Assembly: GCF_013373865.1 (NCBI RefSeq)
Contig: NC_050471.1
Coordinates: 17,169,047-17,233,046, forward strand
Reading direction: 5' to 3'
DNA length: 64,000 bases
Origin: Monomorium pharaonis
Taxonomy: Eukaryota; Arthropoda; Insecta; Hymenoptera; Formicidae
The notes below the pieces were generated by a model that was not told where the DNA came from, did not search any database, and worked only from the letters and a program-made list of their open reading frames with translations. This document shows, piece by piece, positions 1 through 9,913 of this stretch (positions are counted from its first letter, which is position 1; every line of letters begins with the position of its first letter). Both the position numbers and the translations under genes were made by a program.

Positions 1-614
1 TCTGGTGCGATAGTGTAGGTGAGCAAGCGTTCATCTGCCAATTGCGAGGCTCTGCCACGCATGTATATCGCCGCTTCCTTTCTAATTTTAAGAATTATTT
101 TAAGGTTTCATATTCTATCTCTGGTGCGATAGTGGGTGAGCAAGCACTCATCTGCCGACGGCGAGGCTCAGCCGCGCCCGAATATCGCCGCTTCCTTTCT
201 CGTTTTAAGAATTATTTTAAGATTTCATATTCTATCTCTGGTGCGATAGTGTAGGTGAGCAAGCGTTCATCTGCCAATTGCGAGGCTCTGCCACGCGTGT
301 ATATCGCCGCTTCCTTTCTAATTTTAAGAATTATTTTAAGGTTTCATATTCTATCCCTGGTACGATAGTGGGTGAGCAAGCGCTCATCTGCCGACGGCGA
401 GGCTCAGCCGCGCCCGAATATCGCCGCTTCCTTTCTCGTTTTAAGAATTATTTTAAGATTTCATATTCTATCTCTGGTGCGATAGTGTAGGTGAGCAAGC
501 GTTCATCTGCCAATTGCGAGGCTCTGCCACGCATGTATGTCGCCGCTTCCTTTTTAATTTTATGAATTATCTTTAAGATTTCATATTCTATGGTGCGATA
601 GTGGGTGAGCAAGC
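1..614. repeat. 118-bp tandem array with 236-bp dimeric order
   Basis: Units start at GGTGAGCAAGC near positions 18, 135 and 254 (spacing 117 then 119). Two variants alternate (TGCCAATTGCGAGG and TGCCGACGGCGAGG), giving a 236-bp higher-order period. The same units recur at 3300-3560, where one is read in frame as the start of the env-like ORF. The array stops at 614, next to the end of an LTR. The short plus-strand ORFs here are by-products of the repeat. Confidence 0.9.
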
Positions 615-1146
615 TGTTGTATCCCTGGTCTCGGGATACAGTGCGGGACCGCTGCCGATGACTCCTCGGGATCAGGTTTCCAAGAGATAACGCCGAGAGT
701 TAATAACAAGAGATATATATTTATTCTTCCTGTACAGTTTTCGTTAGCGAACCCAAAAGATGAGTTACTTCGTCTAGTTTGTAGTTTCGACGAGCGACAT
801 ATACTCGTCGCTATTATTATTGATTATGAGCCCACTCGTTCTCTTTCCGCGGTCTTTATATACTCAGCCTTTCGGCTTGTTACCAAGGGGTGTCACTCGC
901 GGTCACGGGCCTTTGGCCCGTGCACTAGCTTAGCCAGCAATTGCTAGCTAGGCGCATTCCACCGGAAATCAGGAGATTTCGGGTGGCAAAATGAGTAACC
1001 GGATATGTAGCTCGGTGTGATGTCCGGTGTGAAGGCCGGTGCGATGCCCGATAGAAAGGCCGGACGGTGTCGTCGCGCGAGGTGTCACTCGACACCCTTC
1101 TCGTTATTACAAGTAAAGTTTGTGTGAGTGTCGCGCACTCACAACA
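615..1146 (-). mobile_element. 3' LTR of an errantivirus-like element
   Basis: The segment begins TGTTGTATCC and ends CTCACAACA, so on the minus strand it runs from TGTTGTGAG to ATACAACA, a canonical TG...CA LTR of 532 bp. On the minus strand it lies directly after a polypurine tract and downstream of the env relic, the expected 3' LTR position. No matching 5' LTR is in the window. The far side joins the 118-bp array at GAGCAAGC with no clear target duplication. Confidence 0.75.
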
Positions 1147-1158
1147 TCCCTCCCCCTT
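1147..1158 (-). promoter_or_regulatory. Polypurine tract
   Basis: The minus strand reads AAGGGGGAGGGA directly before the LTR start TGTTGTGAG. This is the expected plus-strand primer of an LTR retroelement and fixes both the LTR boundary and its orientation. Confidence 0.75.
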
Positions 1159-1332
1159 ATTGAAAAGAAAACGAGGGGCTGAGTTTTCGCAACTAATAGT
1201 TTACGCTATCTTATCGCTTTTCCTTAGTGAAAAACTATATACTAATCGCTATTTCTTTATTGTTTTATACTAATAATTACATACCATTCGTAGCTGGTAT
1301 TGCTCGTTCTCAGATTCGCGTACACACAGGTT

Positions 1333-1737
1333 TTAAAATCTTTCAAAACTGAACATGTTCATGTCCAGGGTCTCGTTTACGGCCTCTTCTTCGTTGAGGA
1401 ATACCTCGATGCACTTCCGGCAGTTTCTGGCAGGGCACACGTTCATTAACACTTTTCCGCATTTGAAACACTCGGTGATCGTTTCCCAATGTTCGTCAGG
1501 TGAGAGTTGCGTCCGGTATCCGTGTGCCGATGGATCTCGTATGGTGCAATAAAGCCGGTATCGTTGGCGATAACAGCTTCGGCACCATCTTCTCCAAGGA
1601 AACTCTGTTTCCACTAGACATCTCTCTGTTGGTTGGAGGCAGATGCTTCGTAGAAGTCTTTCGTATCTTTCTGGGTGGTCCAATGGGCGCACTCCATCGA
1701 TGGGCTGACTGAGTTCAAATTCCACAGGAATTTTCAT
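1333..1737 (-). CDS. Cysteine-rich accessory ORF between env and 3' LTR
   Basis: An open frame of 134 codons on the same strand as env, between the end of the env frame and the polypurine tract. The C-terminal half has a zinc-binding-like spacing C-x2-C-x7-C-x4-C-x2-C (ECFKCGK through RKCIE). A further CxxC (CRSC) lies near the middle, and other cysteines lie upstream. The N-terminus is rich in Arg, Glu and Pro. There is no signal peptide or membrane segment. I do not recognise the family. Its position resembles that of accessory genes of complex retroviruses, but that is inference. An uninterrupted frame in an otherwise broken relic suggests a real, recently functional ORF. Confidence 0.5.
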   Translation of the reverse strand: MKIPVEFELSQPIDGVRPLDHPERYERLLRSICLQPTERCLVETEFPWRRWCRSCYRQRYRLYCTIRDPSAHGYRTQLSPDEHWETITECFKCGKVLMNVCPARNCRKCIEVFLNEEEAVNETLDMNMFSFERF

Positions 1738-2206
1738 CCTGTCCTTGGAGTTGGTGTGTGTGTTGTAAACTCTATGTCACCGGGGTAATTTGCGGGGCTG
1801 GTTCCGCCTGGCTGCTGCTGTTGTTCTTGAGCTTGAAGACAGTATCGAGTCTTTGGGGCTCGATTGGGTCGTCAGTTTTTATAATCTCGTAGGAATGGAA
1901 GTGGTGGGGTGTAATTCCCTAAATCGGGCCATATATGGTCATAGTCAATTCAGCTATGCACATCCGGTGTGTGAGCGAAATTTGCAGAAATAAGTTTTTT
2001 GATTCTTTGGTTCCGGTGTAACGCGATATATCGTGTGGTCTGATTTTGTTAATCCGAGACGTAGAGCTGTGCAAACTAATGCCACGTTTTTTCCCGCAGG
2101 AAATAATGGATCAAATTGTATATGATATATATAATAATTACTATTACATATAGTTGTTAATTACTATTACATATATATACATATATATATATATATGTTT
2201 TTTGTG

Positions 2207-3432
2207 TTAGAAACGTGTGCTGTTGCTTCGTTTTAGGATAGATCTCGGTATCGTATATTCTGTATCTATATCTAATGTCACCCGCTTATTGTTATTCCGC
2301 TTTTTCTTTTTTATTATAATAAATCCTATTACTACGGCTATTATTATTATTACAATTGTTGTTCCGCTTGTCGCCATTGGAAAAATAAAGTGTGGCGACT
2401 GAAAAATCGAACTTGAATTTTTATCTAGTTCGTTGTCTATCTCCTCTAATTTATCCTTGGAATTTTTTAATTCCGTCGGATTTGGTATAATATTTTTTAA
2501 TTTTATTTCTTTGATACCTGTATCGTTTTCTAAACCAGGCTTCTGTAGTAGTGAAATATTATACTGAGGAAGATATGATTCTACTCTTGTCTCATGTGAC
2601 ATCTTGGGTGATCTTATAATTGTATTTTCTGTCACTAACTTACAGTAATTTTTAATGTAATTTTACCTACTTTTTCAATTGTTTCCTTTATTTTTCCATG
2701 GTCTTTACAATGTAGAGTAATTACTTGCTTTCGTGGTGACGAGTATAGCCACGAGTGTGAATTACTTAACGCTATCCAAAGACTGTGGTTCGACGTCGCA
2801 TTTTTTATGTTACAATTTTTATAATGATCTTTCGTTTCTAGATATATTTTTATCTCGCAGATAGAGTCTGGGTTTATTCGATATACGGGGTGATTTTCCG
2901 TGCATAGGTATTCGGTATTTATCTCTATGCATTTCCGCAGGTCGTTCTTTGCGAGGGTTATGTAAGTACGCTGTTCTGTGTCTATTGCAATCAGGGGATT
3001 GTTAATTTCTACGAACGAAAAAATGTTGTTCTGACTTGGGATAGGTAGCGGAATTACACTTAGTATTTCGTATTTTGGCATCGAAATTAGAGGGAATCGT
3101 AAAATAGTATATATATTTATTTGATCGCAGTATGCGCCTACTGTCGCAAATTTCTCTATTGTCGACCATTCATTCTCTTTTATTCTGAATGGGAAGTAGA
3201 GTCCTTCGGGCAATTGCGAGCTAGCGTCTCTAAGTGATTCTATTATTATTGAAATGGGTGTTAACCGAGGATGCAGAATTCCTTCTTTTAAAAACGTTAA
3301 ATATTCTCTGCCACGCATGTATGTCGCCGCTTCCTTTTTAATTTTATGAATTATCTTTAAGATTTCATATTCTATCTCTGGTGCGATAGTGGGTGAGCAA
3401 GCGCTCATCTGCCGACGGCGCGGCTCAGCCAC
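2207..3432 (-). pseudogene. env: Envelope glycoprotein relic (F-type, errantivirus class)
   Basis: Two overlapping minus-strand frames together resemble the C-terminal two thirds of an insect retrovirus/baculovirus F-like envelope protein. The upstream frame (3432-2635) has the cysteine-bearing ectodomain pattern (LRKCIE, EYLCTENHP, SICEIK, LHCKDHG). It ends in a stop at 2635. The other frame (2635-2207) carries a hydrophobic membrane anchor (TIVIIIIAVVIGFIII) followed by a KKKK cytoplasmic start. The frame change near 2635 breaks the gene, and no signal peptide or furin-type cleavage site is visible. The first roughly 40 codons of the upstream frame fall inside a 118-bp repeat unit. No gag or pol of this element is in the window. 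Confidence 0.7.
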
Positions 3433-3560
3433 GCCCGAATATCGCCGCTTCCCTTCTCGTTTTAAGAATTATTTTAAGATTTCATATTCTATCTCTGGTG
3501 CGATAGTAAATAAGCAAGCGTTCATTTACCAACTGCGAGGTTCTACCAAGCACGAATGTC
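3300..3560. repeat. Right block of the 118-bp tandem repeat
   Basis: About two units of the repeat found at 1-614. The unit at 3305-3405 has the rare variant also seen in the last unit of the left block (516-614), with TTTTTAATTTTATGAATTATC. The two blocks therefore flank the LTR-env segment with near-identical edge units. Confidence 0.85.
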
Positions 3561-3789
3561 GTTGTTCCACATTAACCTTAAGAATACGCCTTTACTAATC
3601 AAGGCGCTCAATATTGATCTTAAGGCCATAACTTTCTTTCTCCCGCTTCCTTCTGTCTTTATCTCCTCTTTGCCCAAATAAATAAAAATGAAATAAAACA
3701 AGATAGTTGCAAACACCATTTCTCCCAGATTTAATTTTCGAGCCGATACTCATAATTGTTTCCCTCTTTTCCTCATCAATGTAGATCGA

Positions 3790-4419
3790 ATGGCTACAAC
3801 ATCTTTTAATTCGTCCAGGCCATTGACGCGAAGCGTCGCCAAGTAAGGACTTAACTAATTAAGTTCCGAGAATATCAAAATATTTTCTTTCTTCCCTCAA
3901 CCAAAAGGGTTGATGAAATTCATTCCCCTCAGTAGGCGCGCAGCAAACCGCGTATCATCAAGGTTCTTAACAGGGGAAGAGCTTAAAGATTTCGACCGAG
4001 AAATCCAAGAGTTCCTCAATTTGCAATTGCCTCCTCCGCCAAATGAAGAGGTTGAAGAATCTCACATCCCGCCCCCTCCCACTAAACGATTGAAGCTTAC
4101 TAATACGCCCGAATTCATACCTACGGATATTTACAGTTTTGAAGACAGTTTTTTCCCAAATTTAGATGAAATCCCTGATATAGAAGATCCGACCGTTCCT
4201 ATAAACTTTTTGATATCCCCTATAGACAACCATTCCCGACCCTTAGACGATCCACCCCCAGCTAACCCTACCAAACCCCGAACATTAACATACCCCTTCA
4301 ATCCTCAAATTTTTACCTTGGAGGAAATAGATGAGTACATCGAGGAACAACTGCTCGACGAAGAAGTAGAGAACATCTTGAGGAACGCGCCTCCACCAGG
4401 AAAATTCATATTCAGATAA
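3790..4419 (+). CDS. Spliced acidic proline-rich gene in an LTR remnant (copy 1)
   Basis: Two-exon gene of about 178 residues. Exon 1 runs from the ATG at 3790 to 3842 and ends at a donor (CCAA|GTAAGG). Exon 2 begins after the acceptor CCCCTCAG at 3932. The phases match (2 nt plus 1 nt) and the frame stays open to TAA at 4417. The N-terminus is Ser/Thr/Arg-rich, followed by a short helical stretch (LTGEELKDFDREI), then acidic proline-rich segments with LPPPP and HIPPPPTK, and a late acidic helix (LEEIDEYIEEQLLDEEV). No enzyme motif or membrane segment is seen. Genes of the same plan lie at 17553-17939 and 28252-28973. The host element ends at 7417 with GGACGTAACA. Function unknown. Confidence 0.6.
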
Positions 4420-4439
4420 TCATTATTCGTCATCTTCGG

Positions 4440-5360
4440 TTGCAACTCCTAGTATCACCGTTATATTAAAAGTCATATTATTAATTCATAATCTGGCCTT
4501 ATTAGGGTTACATAATTGTCAATCTCCTGTTATAATTATTGTTATCCAATCATTACCTCCTAATTATTGGTATCTATGATTCTCTACTAAAGCCACCATA
4601 ATTGCTGATTTTGTTACGATTATCATTATCATTATTACTATTATTGTTTTTTTTTTTCTAATGAACTCTCTTGTCATCATCACTATCTACAAATTCTCTA
4701 AATTCTTGCAATTGCTAATTTCGTTACTATTATCATTACTGCTGTTCAATTATTATCTTATTATTATTATAGATTTACAATCTTTATTATTATAGATACT
4801 AACTTGCGGTTACCATTATTATTATTCGATTATCAAACAGTTATCTTATTGACATTATTATTGCTAGTTCTGTTGCAAGTATTATCATTACCATTTAATT
4901 GCAATATTATTATTATTATTGATTTACATTATTATTATTGAATTATTATTATTGAAGTTACCAACTTTCAGTTATTATTATTATTATTGCTATTTGATTA
5001 TTATCCTATTACTATTGTTGATTTATAATCTTTATTACTATAGTTGTCGACTTTTAGTTACAACCGTTATTGTTCGACTACCAACCAGCTATTTTACTGC
5101 CACTATTATTTATGATTTTACGGAACTCTTGTAGTTGCTAATTTTGTCGCGATCATCATTATTATTACCATTGATTTACAATCCTTATTATTTAAGTTAC
5201 CAACTTTCAGCTATTATTATGATTATTATTCAACTATCAACTAATTATTCAATTGTCATTATTATGTGTACGATCTTACTAAACTCTTGTAATTGCTAAT
5301 TTTGTTGCAACTATCTTTATTATTATCCAACCACCAATCAATTTATCTCGTCGTCATTAC
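4440..5360. repeat. Degenerate (ATT)n low-complexity DNA
   Basis: Nearly 1 kb of imperfect TTATTATTA repeats after the small gene. It continues at 6785-7140 beyond an inserted MITE, so it belongs to the LTR remnant. The ORFs here are runs of Leu, Ile and Tyr codons and are not genes. Confidence 0.85.
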
Positions 5361-5362
5361 TA

Positions 5363-6780
5363 CCCATATAGACAAAAAGATGTCTTTTAGATTTCTAAAA
5401 GACATGTTGCGATTTCTTGCAATATCTCGCATTTTTTACGAAAAGATATCTTTTCGCGATCTAAAAGATGTCTTATGCAACAGTTTGAGATATCTTTTAG
5501 ATATCTGACGATGTCTAAAAGACATCTTAAAGAAATCTAAAAGATATCTTAAAGATATCTAAAAGATGTTTTTTAGAAATCTAAAAAATCTATATGAAAC
5601 ATCTTAAAGATGTCTTTTATACGTCTTGAAGACCTTTTCTAGAATTCTTTTTTGACATTTATAAAGGTTTATACATTTATGCGGAAGCTTAGAGAGCTTT
5701 CTCCGAGAAGAGATGCGAAGACCCGTGGAATTCTCTCCATCAGGATACAAAAAATTTATTACGTAGGCTCTAAGAGGGTTGAGAGCTTACTACGATTGCA
5801 TAAGTTAATTCATCACCGTAAGTGATCTTCTTATATAGCTCTCAGAATGTAAATTTCATCACGAGAAAGGCAGCATCGCGTCGTCGCCTATAGCGGCGAT
5901 TCCGCGAACTACATCACGACTGCGGATGCTGCACGCGTGTGCACATTGTATTGTGGCAGATGTTTCACCGCTACATGAACTAACTAAATTATGATTTAAA
6001 ATGTTTTTTTTTTTTAATGTTGAGTAATAAATATATAAAGACGTTTATAGATATCTTAAAGTAATTCTAGAATTGGTCTACAAGGTATATGTATAAAAGA
6101 CGTACATCTTTAACCTCTAGAAGATCAACCCTTTTTTGGCCGACTTTTTTAATTTTAATACTAAAACATTTTTGTCCTTGTCAGTGAAATAAACTACGAA
6201 GAAGATAACATCACTCTAATGCCTAATATTATTAGGCTTTTAATTCGAAAAAAGTGATTTTTTTTTGTTGTATTTGAACTTTATATTACTATTTATTGTT
6301 AAAATGATTGTTTAGCGTCATTTGCAATAAAAATGTCGAAAAATATGTATATAAAAATATGATTATGTTGCACTTTATGAAGTATGAGACAGTATATAAA
6401 GTGTTATTAAAGTAACGTATCAAATTATTTCGAAATAAATGCATATATTTATGTTAAAAGAAGTAATTTTAGCTAAATGAATATATAGTGTTTTCGGTGA
6501 ATTTAATTATAAGCCTAATATAAGGCTTTTGGCCAGGAAGAGGTTAAGATATCTTGTATAGATCTTTCATTTAGATATCTTTGACATGTCTAATTCGAAA
6601 ATTTTTAAGACATCTTTTAAGATGTCTTTTAGATGTCTTTTAGATATCTTTTAGAAATTCTATGAAGATATCTTCGACAAAATCTTTTTGGATATCTTTT
6701 AGATATCTTTTAGAAATGTCTTAAAGATATCTTGAATAAGATGTCTTTTCGATTTCTACAAGATGTCAATGTTTACTGGG
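5363..6780. mobile_element. MITE with CCCATATAG ends and AAGATATCTT arms
   Basis: The left end is TA|CCCATATAGACA and the right end TGTTTACTGGG|TA, consistent with a Tc1/mariner-type TA target. Both arms are palindromic repeats around AAAAGATATCTTTTAGA (5385-5640 and 6545-6770). A central block at 5760-5925 (GAGAGCTTACTACGATTGCA, then CACGAGAAAGGC, then GCGAACTA) is also found at 35490-35630 inside a second element with different arms. No transposase. Confidence 0.6.
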
Positions 6781-7284
6781 TAGTTACAATTTTATTGAGC
6801 TCTCGCAATTGCCAACTTCACTATTTTTATTATTATTATTATCGCTATTCAACTGTTATCTTATTACTATTACGGCCTTATAATCTTTACCGTTGGAGTT
6901 ACCAATTTTTAATTATCATTATTATTATTCAACTATTAAATAGTTATCCTATTGATATTATCATTTATAATTTCACTAAGACTTTGTAATTGCTAATTTA
7001 TTACAATTATTATTATTATTATTATTACTCAATTATCAGCTTATTGTCATGACTATTTTATAATCTTTATTATAAGATTATCATATTGTTGCCAGAATTA
7101 TCCATATTTGCTATTACCTTACTACTATTCTGATTTTATCGCCCTTATTACCGTTTTTATCACCCGGAAGTCATTGTCACTCTTACTACTATAGAGTAAG
7201 CCTACCCAAAACCTTTGAGTAAGAACTCCTCATAGAGGATTAAACCCAGTTATTTTGTCCAAATGTCTTACAACCCAGCTAATA

Positions 7285-7417
7285 ATTGAATCAACCCTAG
7301 CTCTCATATCCCAGGGTATTGCCGGCCCAGCAGATAGCCCAAAAAGAGAAAGAGCGCCCCTTTACCTACTGCCGAGGTAAGTAGAATAAAGGAAGGTCCG
7401 TCGTCCAGGACGTAACA
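7285..7417 (+). mobile_element. 3' end of the gene-bearing LTR (copy 1)
   Basis: The sequence from AGCTCTCATATCCCAGGG through GCCGGCCCAGCAG to GTCCAGGACGTAACA matches 18073-18201 and, more loosely, 29090-29243. It has an AATAAA-containing segment (TAGAATAAAGG) and ends in ...ACA. The next bases CTCG lie at the matching point in the related LTR at 12383, where the sequence is uninterrupted. That supports insertion at CTCG. The left end of this LTR is missing. Confidence 0.65.
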
Positions 7418-7886
7418 CTCGACACGCCTCTCGCATAGCATGTCTCGACTTCGCGAAATTTAACGCGCTCGCGATTAATAATCACGCGGAAATAGCCTGC
7501 CGACAAGGCTCGCGGGTTGTATCGCTTACACTCGCGTGTCGCGCCCGTTACTGCCTATGCACTATTATTGATCTATTATCGATCACGAAATCACGCGGGA
7601 AAACGGACCCTCGCATGCACGTCCGTCCTCTCTGAGATCTCGATGCAGACTTTTCTGATCAACGCTTCTCGCGTGCCGTCTCCCCATGCATTCCCCCTCT
7701 CGAGATTCTCCGATTGGGCCGTTGTTACTATCTCGCTGGTTTCCGCCAATCGGGAAATCTCGAGTGGTTTTCTCACTCACACATCTTCCCATCTCGCTTG
7801 CACACCATAGCTCGCATGTGCGATGCGATGGAGCTCTCGTAGTTCCCATGGTGGCAAGCGGCGTTCGCAAATACATGGTCGAGTTA
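7418..7886 (-). mobile_element. LTR fragment, family B (copy 1)
   Basis: Aligns with 12383-12930: CTCGACACG, GGAAATAGCCTGC, CTCGCGGGTTGTRTCGCTT, CGTGTCGCGCCCGTTA and ACGGACCCTCGC are shared. It also carries CATGCATTCCC, the uninterrupted target of a MITE present only in copy 2. The antisense ORFs here are not convincing genes. Confidence 0.65.
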
Positions 7887-8247
7887 CAGGGGCTCGATAC
7901 TTGAACTCATTTGCAAGAGAAACGTATTCGCAAATTCTGTTATTACAGAAAAGTTGAAAATTTATTGGCTATCGTATGGTTTTCAACCAATAAACTTGCA
8001 ACTTTTCTGTTAGAGCGGGTATTTGCGCATACGTTTTCTTGCAAATGAATTCAAGAATCGAGCTCCTGAGGCTTGATTCTTGAATTCATTTGCAAGAAAA
8101 CGTATGCGCAAATACCCGCTCTAACAGAAAAGTTGCAAATTTATTGGTTGAAAACCATACGATAGCCAATAAGTTTTCAACTTTTCTGTAAGAACAGAAT
8201 TTGCGAATACGTTTCTCTTGCAAATGAATTCAAGAATCGAGCCCCTG
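7887..8247. repeat. Double palindrome: two abutting hairpin MITEs
   Basis: The whole 361 bp is an inverted repeat around 8068 (CAGGGGCTCGAT... / ...ATCGAGCCCCTG). Each half is itself a palindrome with arms GAATTCATTTGCAAG and CAGAAAAGTTG. This implies either tandem insertion of two copies or one copy duplicated in inverted orientation. No ORF. Confidence 0.85.
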
Positions 8248-8503
8248 GTCTGTTCATGGTGCCTCACAAACGGGGCTTAAGCTTTATAAATTTAATATGC
8301 GCTTATTTATTCTCGCGCATTTCGCGAATTTAGAGCTAATTGACTCTAATTAAACATAATTAACATAATAAAACATGAATTTAATCAATATACGTGCAAT
8401 ACGAAATAATAATTAATCTTAGTTCACAGACCTGAACTCGTGCGTTGTCCGCACGCTCTGAAACGTTTATAATTGTTAATTTTAATTCAAAATCAATACA
8501 AAA

Positions 8504-8692
8504 TTAAATATTATCCTCGACTATCGCGTTGTACACCTCCCAAACTATAGTCGCGATTCCAACTAGCTGGTGACTAATTGTAATTGTAATAAATATGTGG
8601 TACGTCATGTTCATCCACCGGATGTTGAAATACATCGCCAGCGAGTGTGGAATCTCGATCGTTATCGACTCGTGCACGCGTCTAGCGTACAT
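8504..8692 (-). CDS. Conserved 62-residue ORF (copy 1)
   Basis: This frame has a diverged counterpart at 19964-19800 on the same strand. The shared core is EIPH, YFNIRW, YHIFITITIS, GIAT and WEVY, with conservative changes between copies (I/V, T/S, N/D). Nucleotide differences are spread over the block while the protein pattern is kept, which suggests past purifying selection. Both copies lie about 0.8 kb downstream of a Ser/Thr/Pro-rich ORF in the same orientation. The ORF is rich in beta-branched and aromatic residues and has no signal peptide. I do not recognise the family; it could be the last exon of a longer gene. Confidence 0.5.
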   Translation of the reverse strand: MYARRVHESITIEIPHSLAMYFNIRWMNMTYHIFITITISHQLVGIATIVWEVYNAIVEDNI

Positions 8693-8768
8693 GCTACGCG
8701 TATGTCTCTCGCGTCCCTGGGCGTCCTAACCTGCACCTGTCAAATAGCGCGCTCGGCGGGTTGCCTAT

Positions 8769-8889
8769 TGGTCTGTTCTTTCTAGCTGCACTGTTGCACC
8801 GGTGCAATAAGTTAAAGTAAGACAAGTATATTTTTTCTCATTCTAACTTATTGCACCAGTGCAACAGTGCAGATAGAAAGAACAGACCA
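8769..8889. mobile_element. 121-bp palindromic MITE
   Basis: Terminal inverted repeats of about 48 bp (TGGTCTGTTCTTTCTA..., with CACTGTTGCAC inside) around a short AT-rich loop. TAT lies on both sides (8766-8768 and 8890-8892), a possible 3-bp duplication. It sits within sequence that aligns to 20050-20100, where no such insertion is present. Confidence 0.8.
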
Positions 8890-8892
8890 TAT

Positions 8893-9270
8893 GTCTCAGG
8901 CGCTCTCGGTGCCTTGTGCCCGTTCGCGGCTCGTGGTTGGCTCGTTCGCTTGTCGAGTTGAACTAAATAAACACATTTACATCGTAAATTACACATTAAA
9001 TACACATTATTCTATATGTGAACAAAATCTGTTAATATTTGGAATATCATTATTTATGAAATTATAAAATTCTTCATTTGAATAAACATAATTATTGTGC
9101 ATTTGCATTGCGCGACTACGTGCGCTTTTAACATAACGTAATGAATATACTTTGGATTGCAATAACATGCGTACTTATACGTACATATCTATATATACAC
9201 GCGGCTAATTAACACGCGTTCTCACACACGCATACACACACACGCGGTTGCGTAAATGTAACAAAAATGA
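8893..9270. other. AT-rich tract without a recognised gene
   Basis: Sequence between the MITE and the minisatellite element. By position it belongs to the same minus-strand retroelement as the flanking ORFs. I see no motif, and the short plus-strand ORF from 8867 starts inside the MITE. Confidence 0.4.
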
Positions 9271-9279
9271 ATTCTAAAC

Positions 9280-9467
9280 GGGAGTCCAATCGTGCGGTGT
9301 CCAATCGTGCGGTGCCCAATCGTGCGGTGTCCAATAATGCAGTGTCCAATAATGCGGTGTCCAATCGTGCGGTGTCCAATCGTGCGGTGTCCAATTGAGC
9401 CGTGTCCAATCGTGCGTGTCCAATCGAACGGTGTCCAATCGTTACGGTGTCCAAAAGGAGGTCATCT
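9280..9467. repeat. GTGTCCAATCGTGCG minisatellite element
   Basis: About eleven copies of a 15-bp unit GTGTCCAATCGTGCG. The block is flanked by a perfect 9-bp repeat ATTCTAAAC (9271-9279 and 9468-9476), as expected for transposition with a 9-bp target duplication. The same unit appears near 39785, 42325 and in the arms of 40937-41577. The right edge GTGTCCAAAAGGAGGTCATC resembles the edge at 39900. The minus-strand LDTARLDTA-type ORF is a translation of the repeat. Confidence 0.8.
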
Positions 9468-9542
9468 ATTCTAAACTGAATATATATAAACTAAAAATAC
9501 ATTATATCTTTTGATTAAAATATACATTTTTTTATCGTCACT

Positions 9543-9809
9543 CTATAGCGTGACATACTGTGACGCGGGCGGTATGTCACTATCGTTGTCATGCTCGCGC
9601 GCTGTCGCTCTCGTCGTCGGCTGAGTCGCCGATGCCGTCCCGTTGGTAGGTGATTCCTCGGCTATCGGTGTCGACGTCGCCCTCCTCGGTGCCGCCGTCG
9701 GAGTTGACTCCTCGGTCGCTCGGCTTTCGGGCTCCGTTCTCGGTGTCGGCTGCATCCTCTCGATGGCCACAGAAAGATCGCGGATCGGTGCAGCGCCGAT
9801 GGCTTCCAT
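9543..9809 (-). CDS. Small Ser/Thr/Pro-rich ORF behind a splice acceptor (copy 1)
   Basis: The frame follows an acceptor on the minus strand (CCTAACCTTGCAG|CCG, exon from 9812) and has an ATG at 9809. It encodes 88 residues. A short N-terminal segment (AAPIRDLSVAIERM) is followed by a disordered Thr/Pro/Ala/Glu-rich region and a conserved end IPPASQYVTL. The copy at 21074-20814 has AAPLRDLRVNVARM and ends IPSPSQFVTC. Upstream lie the leader, primer-binding-like site and LTR of the same strand, so this may be the last exon of a subgenomic transcript. It could instead be a truncated gag. Function unknown. Confidence 0.5.
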   Translation of the reverse strand: MEAIGAAPIRDLSVAIERMQPTPRTEPESRATEESTPTAAPRRATSTPIAEESPTNGTASATQPTTRATAREHDNDSDIPPASQYVTL

Positions 9810-9904
9810 CGGCTGCAAGGTTAGGTTGTGACCGGAAAATCGACTGACGTGACTCACGAGTTTGGACAGAGAAAGACTCACAAACCTTTCGTTGCAGGTT
9901 TTCA

Positions 9905-9913
9905 CAGTCGCCA
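9905..9913 (-). promoter_or_regulatory. Putative primer-binding site
   Basis: The minus strand reads GGGCATAAAGAGGC then TGGCGACTG. The same arrangement (ATAAAGGAGC then TGGCGACC) occurs on the plus strand at 25731-25748. TGGCGACC-type sites are common just inside LTRs of insect gypsy elements. The tRNA is not assigned with certainty. Confidence 0.5.

Noticed and set aside
4919..5508. Leu/Ile/Tyr-rich ORFs resembling membrane proteins
   Set aside because: Translations of (ATT)n and AAGATATCTT repeats.
9284..9474. Regular 15-bp repeats considered as a CRISPR array
   Set aside because: Contiguous tandem units without spacers in a eukaryotic context, and flanked by a transposition-type duplication.
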